Below, in pieces: positions 58,422 through 64,000 of a stretch of 64,000 bases of DNA. Below the pieces are notes generated by a model. The model was not told the origin of the DNA. It saw only the letters and a list, made by a program, of their open reading frames with translations, and did not search any database. Source of the stretch: Lentisphaeria bacterium (GTDB taxonomy: Bacteria > Verrucomicrobiota > Lentisphaeria > Oligosphaerales > Oligosphaeraceae); NCBI GenBank assembly GCA_016287975.1, contig JAEEXV010000218.1:33847-97846 (forward strand), in the 5' to 3' direction. The position numbers were made by a program, and so were the translations under genes. Each line of letters starts with the position of its first letter. Position 1 is the first letter of the stretch.

Positions 58422-61400
58422 TCATTTTTCAACACTTTCATCCAGCAGTTCTGTCACCTGCACAAAGTTGAAGATCACGCTCTTCTGCTCTGGGGCGGCG
58501 GGGGCGAAGGGCTGTCCGTGGTAGGTGCGCGCGGGGATGTCGGGGGTTTGGTCCGAGATGACCAGTTCCGCCGTAGGGGCGGTCGCCTTGAAGACCAGCC
58601 TGTGGTGGTTGCCCACGATCGGGTTCTTGCGGCCGCGGGTGTTGTTGGGGACGACCGGATAGACGTGGATCACGCTCTTGTCCCGGTTCACCTGGGCGCC
58701 CTTGACCGTCATGCGCAGATTCATGAGTTTCAGGTCCGGCAGGGCGTCGTTGTCCACGCACTCGCCGTCGGCGCAGCGGACCGTGATCTCGTAGGTTTTC
58801 CCGACCTTCAGATTGCGGAGGGTCTGGCTGACCGAATTGACTTTGCCGGGCACTCGCTTGAATTCGATGACGCGGTCGCCGGCGGGGGCGGTGTTGCGGG
58901 TGCCCCGGCTGAAGCCGTAGTCCTTGATGACGCGGGAGACGATGGCGCCTTTATCCGCCGGCCGGGCGTTCCAGTGCTTGAGCCCTTCGTCGCAGTCGCC
59001 GTCCTCCAGATGGCCCGCATTGAACTGGAAGCCGTACTCCTTGCTGAGCATGGTGCGCTTTCCCTCGATGAGGTAATGGCGAATCAACTTGGCCTGCCAC
59101 AGCAGCCGGTCGGGCGCCGTGTAGCGGATGATAAACGGTTCGACGCCGCGCTGGCCGAAGAAGGCGGGGTCGTTGGCGAGGACCGCGAACTGCATGTCCA
59201 GGAAATACTTCTGGTCGCAGGAGGCGAAGCAGTCCAGGCCGTAGTAGGCGTGGTAGTTCTCGCAGGATCCATAGCACCACAGGGTGTTCTTGATGGCGCC
59301 GGGGAAGGCCTTTTCCCACAGCCGGGCGTAGTCGAAGAAGTCATTAATGTAGGTCTTGGCGCTGCCTTCCGTGGGCTGCTCCCGCAGGTACTGTTCTGGC
59401 GCGAAGGCGTGATGCCCTTCGGTCAGCGCCGTACGCAGATCGTTGGTCTTGGTGTGGCTGTACCAGGCGGCGCAAGTATACGCCACCAGCATCTTGCCGG
59501 GATACTTCTTGTTGATTTCGCGCACGGCCGGGGCGAAGAAGGGGGCCTCCTCCACGGTCTCGCTGCCGAACTCGTCGATGCCGATGCCGTCGAGTTCCCG
59601 GAGCCCCACACGGGAGAGCCAGAATTCCGCGGTGTGCTCGGGCCTGACCGACCAGCGTGACGTGTAGCCTGTGCGCGCGACCGTGGTAATGGTGTAGCGG
59701 CCGGTGGCGCGCCAGGCGGCGATTCGTTCCCGCTCGCTTTCGGGGATCTGGTCGAGGGCCATCACGTTGTGGTTGTTGAAGCGCTCCTGCATCACATTGG
59801 CGTTGCGCAGGTATTCCTTCATGGCGTATGATTCCATCAGGCCATTGGTGAACTTGCGGCGGCCAGGATCGCTTTCGTATTCATCGACGACCACCTCGGC
59901 CATCGTGGTGATGACGTAGTCCGACAACTTGACCTCCGTCAGCGCCTTGATCTGGTTCGCGCCTTCTTCCAGCATCTGCATGCTTTCGACGGGCACCCCC
60001 TTGCTCAACTTCAATTTGACCTGGCGTTTGCCGGGAAGCAAGACCTCGCCGTCCGCTTCGGGCGTGAAGGCGAAGAACACCCAGCCGTGACGGGGATTTG
60101 GGAACTCCAGCGTCTGGCCCGCCTTCAGCGTGACCGGCCGGGCGGAGATCGCCAGTTCAGTGACGAAATTGTTGCGGACCTTCAACTTGTCGTAAGGGGC
60201 CGGCCAATGGACGTTCGTGTCGGGATAGGTGAACCGGTCCATGATCGCGTTTTCTTCCTCGCCGACAGGATAGACCTTGAGCTTATAGTCCGCCGGCGGC
60301 AGCTTCGGCAACGGCATGGAGACCGCCTCGTCCGTCCCGTAGGGGACATCCACTTCACAGTCATAGACCTTCTTCTGCTGAAGATCGAACATCTCCACCT
60401 TCAGTTTGGCGGGCTGACGGGACGGCAGCGCGTTGAACATGTTCAGCACCAGCTGGTTCTCGGGCAGCCAGACAAAGCAGGAGCGGAGATAGATGCCTTT
60501 GGACTCGATCAGGGTCACGTCGTCGAAGTAGGTCGCGACTCTGCGGCAGCGCAGGAAAATGCCCAATGTCTTGCAGTTGTCCGGGACCGTGAAACTCCAG
60601 CGGAATTCTTCGTAGATATTGCTGGCGCTGAAAATCTTATGCTGTGGAGGGATGAGGTCCTTCCCATTCGCGTCCAGGAAGCGGGCCGTGGCCTGCACCT
60701 GCGAGTTGTGGCTGACCTCCACGTCCGCCCTGGCCCAGAACGAGAGCATGAAGTTCTTGTTCGCGCCGACGCGCACATTCTGCCCGATCAGGATGTTGTC
60801 GCCGCCCGACACCCATTCGATCTTGGCGCATTTTTCGCCGTTGCGCGGGCGGATCTTGTCCTCGACGAAGTTGATTCGGTAGGGCTTGCCGCTCCATTCG
60901 AACTTCCCCCAGGATTGGAAGCCCTCCTCGAAGCCTGGGTTCTTCAGCAGGTTGACGCTGGCGTTGCCGTCCACCACGGCCTCCTTGACCTCCACGTCGT
61001 CGAAATGGGTGGCGACCCGCCTGCAGCGCAGGTAGAAGAGCATGGCCGCCGCGCCTTCGGGCGCCTGGACCTCCTGCTCCCATTTCTGCCATTCCACGCC
61101 ATTGTCGAAGAGCGCCTGGACTGGCGTCCCGATCTTCTTTCCCGCGGCATTGTAGAATTCCACCGTCAACTGGACGCGCGCCGCCTTGGCGGCGCGGCTC
61201 CAGAAGGAGATGAGATACAGCCCGTCCCCTTTGACGGGGAGGCGTCTGGCGGGGCTGACCAGCAGATTGTCGCCGCCCGCGCGCCAGCGGATGCACAGCG
61301 AGCTTTTGCCCGAATGGGGATTCTCCGCGTCCGCGAGGAAATCCGCGCCCGCGATTTTGCCCGTGCTCCATTCATGGCATCCCCAGCCCTTGATTCCAGA

Positions 61401-61490
61401 TTCAAAGCCAGGGTTCTCCAGGGGAAGCGACTGGGCATGCGCCGCCAGGAAGCAGAAAGCCAGCAGGACGATGACAAACGCCTTTTTCAT
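58422..61490 (-). CDS. Secreted TIM-barrel glycosidase-like protein with tandem CBM-like domains, 1022 aa
   Basis: Signal peptide MKKAFVIVLLAFCFLAAHA with cleavage before QS. Two consecutive CBM4/9-like domains (about 22-175 opening NPGFESGIKGWGCHEW, and 180-335 opening NPGFEEGFQSWGKFEW) precede the linker and barrel shared with the 871-aa protein: ELDGIGIDEFGSETVEEAPF, MLVAYTCAAWYSHTKTNDLR, GHHAFAPEQYLREQ, then the C-terminal beta-sandwich. The first CBM is an extra copy; the two end in near-identical YLRCRRVATHFDDVEV / FLRCRRVATYFDDVTL. It is first after the GntR gene (40-nt gap), so it is probably a major product of the operon. The substrate is unknown. Confidence 0.82.
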   Translation of the reverse strand: MKKAFVIVLLAFCFLAAHAQSLPLENPGFESGIKGWGCHEWSTGKIAGADFLADAENPHSGKSSLCIRWRAGGDNLLVSPARRLPVKGDGLYLISFWSRAAKAARVQLTVEFYNAAGKKIGTPVQALFDNGVEWQKWEQEVQAPEGAAAMLFYLRCRRVATHFDDVEVKEAVVDGNASVNLLKNPGFEEGFQSWGKFEWSGKPYRINFVEDKIRPRNGEKCAKIEWVSGGDNILIGQNVRVGANKNFMLSFWARADVEVSHNSQVQATARFLDANGKDLIPPQHKIFSASNIYEEFRWSFTVPDNCKTLGIFLRCRRVATYFDDVTLIESKGIYLRSCFVWLPENQLVLNMFNALPSRQPAKLKVEMFDLQQKKVYDCEVDVPYGTDEAVSMPLPKLPPADYKLKVYPVGEEENAIMDRFTYPDTNVHWPAPYDKLKVRNNFVTELAISARPVTLKAGQTLEFPNPRHGWVFFAFTPEADGEVLLPGKRQVKLKLSKGVPVESMQMLEEGANQIKALTEVKLSDYVITTMAEVVVDEYESDPGRRKFTNGLMESYAMKEYLRNANVMQERFNNHNVMALDQIPESERERIAAWRATGRYTITTVARTGYTSRWSVRPEHTAEFWLSRVGLRELDGIGIDEFGSETVEEAPFFAPAVREINKKYPGKMLVAYTCAAWYSHTKTNDLRTALTEGHHAFAPEQYLREQPTEGSAKTYINDFFDYARLWEKAFPGAIKNTLWCYGSCENYHAYYGLDCFASCDQKYFLDMQFAVLANDPAFFGQRGVEPFIIRYTAPDRLLWQAKLIRHYLIEGKRTMLSKEYGFQFNAGHLEDGDCDEGLKHWNARPADKGAIVSRVIKDYGFSRGTRNTAPAGDRVIEFKRVPGKVNSVSQTLRNLKVGKTYEITVRCADGECVDNDALPDLKLMNLRMTVKGAQVNRDKSVIHVYPVVPNNTRGRKNPIVGNHHRLVFKATAPTAELVISDQTPDIPARTYHGQPFAPAAPEQKSVIFNFVQVTELLDESVEK

Positions 61491-61530
61491 AAGAGACTCC
61501 TGTCAGGGAAAGAGATCAGGTGGGAAAGTG

Positions 61531-62214
61531 TCATTGGGCGTCCTCCGCGGCGAGGCGGATGTAGCGCCCCAGGTGCTTGCGGAGCAGCCCTCGGGCCAGT
61601 TCGGTGTTGCCGTCCTCCAGGGCCTCCAGCAGCGCCAGGTGCTCGGAATCGCCCAGGTCGCTGGGATCCGCCGTGGCGCTGGGCACGCGCTCGATGTATT
61701 TGACGAAGAAGACCTCCAGCAGCTGCGAGAAGGAGAGGAGGATGTCGTTGCCGCAGAGGCGGAGCAGTTCCTGGTGGAAGGCGCAGTCGAGCCGAGCGCG
61801 GCTGGAGAGGTCGTCGTCCGCCACCGCCGTCATCGCCAGTTTCCTGAGGCGCGCCAGCCGCTCCGCGCCGAGCTTCCCCGAGAGCATGTCCAGCGCCCCC
61901 AGTTCCAGCGTGAGACGCGCCTCCAGCAGTTGACGGAACGAGTAGTTCAACAGCGAAATCTGAAAACCGATGATTCGGTTCAGAACTCGGAAGTCCACCT
62001 TGCTCAGGCGCGTGCCCCCGCGCGTGTTGCTCTGCAGCAAACCCAGGAACTTCAAGCCCAGCAGCGCCTCCCGCACGCACAGACGGCTCACCCCAAGCAT
62101 CGACACCAGCTCGTCCTCCGACGGCAGCTTGTCCCCAACGCCCAGGTGGTTGTTGATGATGTGCGCCAAAATGGCGTCCACCGTCCGCTCAGTCTTGCTC
62201 GCTTTTTGGTTCAT
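61531..62214 (-). CDS. GntR/FadR-type transcriptional regulator
   Basis: Product MNQKASKTERTVDAILAHII from the ATG at 62214 (227 aa). The winged-helix part has GDKLPSEDELVSMLGVSR then EALLGLKFLGLLQSNTRGGT, the GntR signature. The C-terminal all-helical FCD domain (LLEARLTLELGALDMLSGKL, CAFHQELLRLCGN, SEHLALLEALEDGNTELARG) has the acidic/His pockets that bind carboxylates or metals in this subfamily. An upstream ATG at 62220 lies directly next to a TATAAT box and cannot be in the mRNA if that promoter is used, so translation probably starts leaderless at 62214. It is the first gene of the operon down to 52418. Confidence 0.93.
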   Translation of the reverse strand: MNQKASKTERTVDAILAHIINNHLGVGDKLPSEDELVSMLGVSRLCVREALLGLKFLGLLQSNTRGGTRLSKVDFRVLNRIIGFQISLLNYSFRQLLEARLTLELGALDMLSGKLGAERLARLRKLAMTAVADDDLSSRARLDCAFHQELLRLCGNDILLSFSQLLEVFFVKYIERVPSATADPSDLGDSEHLALLEALEDGNTELARGLLRKHLGRYIRLAAEDAQ

Positions 62215-62220
62215 GATCAT

Positions 62221-62248
62221 ATTATAACAATTTTTTATGACAATTCAA
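62221..62248 (-). promoter_or_regulatory. Promoter of the GntR-led operon, apparently leaderless
   Basis: On the minus strand TTGAAT (62248-62243), a 16-nt spacer and a consensus TATAAT (62226-62221). The -10 ends 6 nt before the GntR ATG at 62214. TTGTCATAA and TTGTTATAA repeat 13 bp apart across the spacer and may be the operator for autoregulation. Confidence 0.6.
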
Positions 62249-62427
62249 GGGGGCAAAATGGAAAAATTCGCGGAAAGACACCTGCGGGGGCGGATTATTT
62301 GTAATAAAAATCTCTGACATGGGCTATGATAGCCGTCCATTCGGTTTCGTTGCCTTGTCGTCCATGAGCATTTTGATGGCAAGAGTTCCTCTGGGCCACC
62401 TCACCAGTCTTTAACCAAACCAAACCT

Positions 62428-62654
62428 CTGTTCCCCATACGGGTCGGCAACCGCCGCCATTTTCATGCCCGAAGTTGTTGCCACGGCGCCCGCCGTGGCG
62501 GTCCGCCGAGCCTGCGGTGCCCAGGCAGGCTCATCACAGGGCGCAGCAAGGCTCCGAATTCGACTGCCGCCCATTCACCGAGCCGCCACGGCGTCCGCCG
62601 TGGCTACCTTTTTCGGGGCGTTGATTAGGCAATAGCCTCCCGTCATGGGGGACA
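62428..62654. repeat. Dispersed inverted-repeat element, complete copy
   Basis: About 227 bp from CTGTTCCCCATACGGGTCGG to CCCGTCATGGGGGACAG. Inner palindromes GCCACGGCGCCCGCCGTGGC and GCCACGGCGTCCGCCGTGGC lie at each end, with CCGAGCCTGCGG-type unique DNA between. Ends pair imperfectly over about 60 nt. I see no gene in 62249-62842, but TTTATAGTATG near 62703 resembles a promoter for the next gene. Confidence 0.85.
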
Positions 62655-62842
62655 GAGCAACCCCCCAAAAAACGGCAATTGCCCACCGTGTTGGGAAAGA
62701 TGGTTTATAGTATGAAAAGCAAAATGAGACACCATGATCCTCGGATGGCGGATTCAAGGGGCCTCGTTTCCCTGTTTTGCCATGGGGCCGCTGGGAGAAT
62801 AAGGTGAGTGTTCTGTGGCCCGAAAGAAAAGAAACGGATGCA

Positions 62843-63538
62843 ATGTGCAATTCAAGTTTATTGTTTAAGAACCATAAAGACAAGGGGCTGACTTGGATTC
62901 CTTGGATTGGGGAAAAATACTTTTCCGAACCTCAAAAGCTTCTGGTCCTTGGGGAAAGTCATTATTGCTATGGCAGCAACTCGCCGCAAGACATCGAATC
63001 CTGCGAAAATGAGACAGTCGAGGTCGTGGGGGAATACGCAAACGGCAGCAGCGCAGGAAATCAGTATAAGACATACGGGACTATAGACGAAGTGTTGGGC
63101 AGGACATTTTTCCCAGGTGCAGGCAGGTTAGAAATATGGTCAAGAATCGCATTCATGAATATTGTGCAGAAATGCATGGCGAACAATCAGGCTCGCCCAA
63201 AGTGGGAGTTTTTCCTGACAGGTTGGAAAGCGGTTCTTTATGTGATCCGCGCCTTGAAGCCTGATGCTTGCCTCTGCTTCAGCACGGGCAAGATGGTCAA
63301 TCGCGTCAACTTTAATCGACTTGAAGAATTCAGACCAGAATTCGACTTTTCATATTGCATTCGACCTACGCAAGACACCCAAATGAAAATCTCAGGCTGC
63401 ATTGTCGCCACGCCTGGTGGAATCACCATTGAAGATGGCAAGGAGATTCCCGTGATTTTTGTCCAACACCCGTCACGAATGAAGAAAATCGATGAATGGT
63501 GCAAAGTGATTGAGCAATACCATCCTATGCATGGGTGA
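62843..63538 (+). CDS. Uracil-DNA glycosylase-superfamily-like protein of unknown function
   Basis: A 231-aa protein from ATG 62843 (MCNSSLLFKNHKDKGLTWIP); a GTG at 62804 behind GGGAGAATAA or the ATG at 62777 are alternatives. It has the layout of UDG-like folds: a first strand with KLLVLGESHYCYG, a middle helix with WSRIAFMNIVQKCM, and the strand ALKPDACLCFSTGKMVNRVN. The catalytic motifs of true UDGs are not evident, so DNA-repair activity should not be assumed. Base composition is noticeably more AT-rich than that of its neighbours and the gene is framed by dispersed repeats, which suggests recent acquisition. Confidence 0.7.
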   Translation: MCNSSLLFKNHKDKGLTWIPWIGEKYFSEPQKLLVLGESHYCYGSNSPQDIESCENETVEVVGEYANGSSAGNQYKTYGTIDEVLGRTFFPGAGRLEIWSRIAFMNIVQKCMANNQARPKWEFFLTGWKAVLYVIRALKPDACLCFSTGKMVNRVNFNRLEEFRPEFDFSYCIRPTQDTQMKISGCIVATPGGITIEDGKEIPVIFVQHPSRMKKIDEWCKVIEQYHPMHG

Positions 63539-63750
63539 CATAGCGAACTGTGCCTTTATTGAGCACCTTCCTCCGACGGACATGATGACTTGGCGCTCTT
63601 GCGCAGCGCTTCCGTCTGTTTGGCAACGCCTCTCGTCCCCGCAGTGGCTTCTGAACCGCATCTGGCAGGACTGGATGGGCGCATCGGTGAAGAAATGCCA
63701 GGAGCCAGGTCGATGTGTTCAAGGAGTTCAAGATGCCTGTTCCTGTACGC

Positions 63751-64000
63751 TCTGTTCCCCAAGAGGGTCGGTAACAGCCCCTCATAATGCCGACACGCCA
63801 GAAGCGTGCAGGGGGGGGCGCGATCCCCGAAAAGATGCGCGGCATTCCCGCCTGGGGAAGCCCCGGGGGCGTTGGATCATAGCCAGGGGTGGAGGGCGCG
63901 CAGCGCCCGGAACCCCTGGGGGCGGGTCCCTGTTTTCCAGAGCCCTGCAAGGGCGGAAGGACCGTGGCCAGGGGTGGAGGGAGCGCCGAAGGCGCGGACG
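63751..64000. repeat. Half inverted-repeat element followed by 85-bp tandem units
   Basis: CTGTTCCCCAAGAGGGTCGG, CAGCCCCTCATAATGCCGAC and CGCCAGAAGCGTGCAGG (63751-63800) match the element half seen at 46302. From 63878 the CATAGCCAGGGGTGGAGGGC unit appears and restarts at 63963 (85-bp period), running off the window. There is no gene in 63539-64000. Confidence 0.85.

Overview
The window looks like a chromosomal segment of a free-living or gut-associated member of the PVC superphylum, most likely Lentisphaerota (Victivallis-like). The evidence is GC-rich coding DNA, three prepilin-like proteins of the [12 protein letters not shown] type that are greatly expanded in that phylum, many secreted or cytosolic glycan-active proteins with their own AraC/GntR regulators, and spacers full of short tandem repeats and dispersed palindromic elements. 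The assignment is inferred from gene content; there is no rRNA or universal marker gene here. I saw no tRNA, rRNA, CRISPR array or transposase gene.

Layout. Positions 1-9100 (minus strand): a cut-off HTH regulator, an AraC regulator, and a probable operon reading prepilin-like protein, secreted 807-aa protein, BNR/sialidase-like protein, DegT aminotransferase, aldo/keto reductase, TIM-barrel isomerase. Positions 9376-21803 (minus): a second glycan locus with GH28, a prepilin-like protein, a secreted GH42-like protein, a GH106-like protein, a metallo-hydrolase, a FucI-like isomerase, a class II aldolase and an alpha/beta esterase. This fits breakdown of a rhamnose/galacturonate/galactose polysaccharide such as rhamnogalacturonan. 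Positions 22109-36735 (plus): an accessory stretch with two DUF4143-type ATPases, an AraC regulator overlapping a DUF1016/YhcG nuclease-like gene, a second GH106-like gene, a DinJ/YafQ toxin-antitoxin pair, a CesT-like type III secretion chaperone followed by a 1203-aa candidate effector, and a small flavin-binding protein. Positions 36736-37792 are repeats only. Positions 37793-46094 (minus): a three-gene defence-like operon of PLD-SNF2 helicase, AlbA_2/Schlafen-type ATPase and a type ISP-like methyltransferase. Positions 46642-62214: a PocR-AraC regulator, a domain-permuted GH3 enzyme, an AAA-ATPase/PD-(D/E)XK protein, and a third glycan operon that starts with a GntR regulator and continues with two large secreted paralogues, a prepilin-like protein between them, a sodium/solute symporter and a small HEAT-like secreted protein. 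The right end holds a UDG-like protein and more repeats.

How the genes work together. Three times in the window a prepilin-like gene lies 12-22 nt upstream of a secreted carbohydrate-active protein in the same orientation, which suggests the two are made and perhaps deployed as a unit. Imported oligosaccharides would be finished in the cytoplasm by enzymes that lack signal peptides (GH28, both GH106-like, GH3) and fed into isomerase/aldolase chemistry. The accessory middle adds defence and possibly host-interaction functions. Nearly every long spacer contains 7-, 8- or 9-bp tandem repeats or copies of a roughly 225-250 bp inverted-repeat element, so this genome appears permissive to repeat growth.
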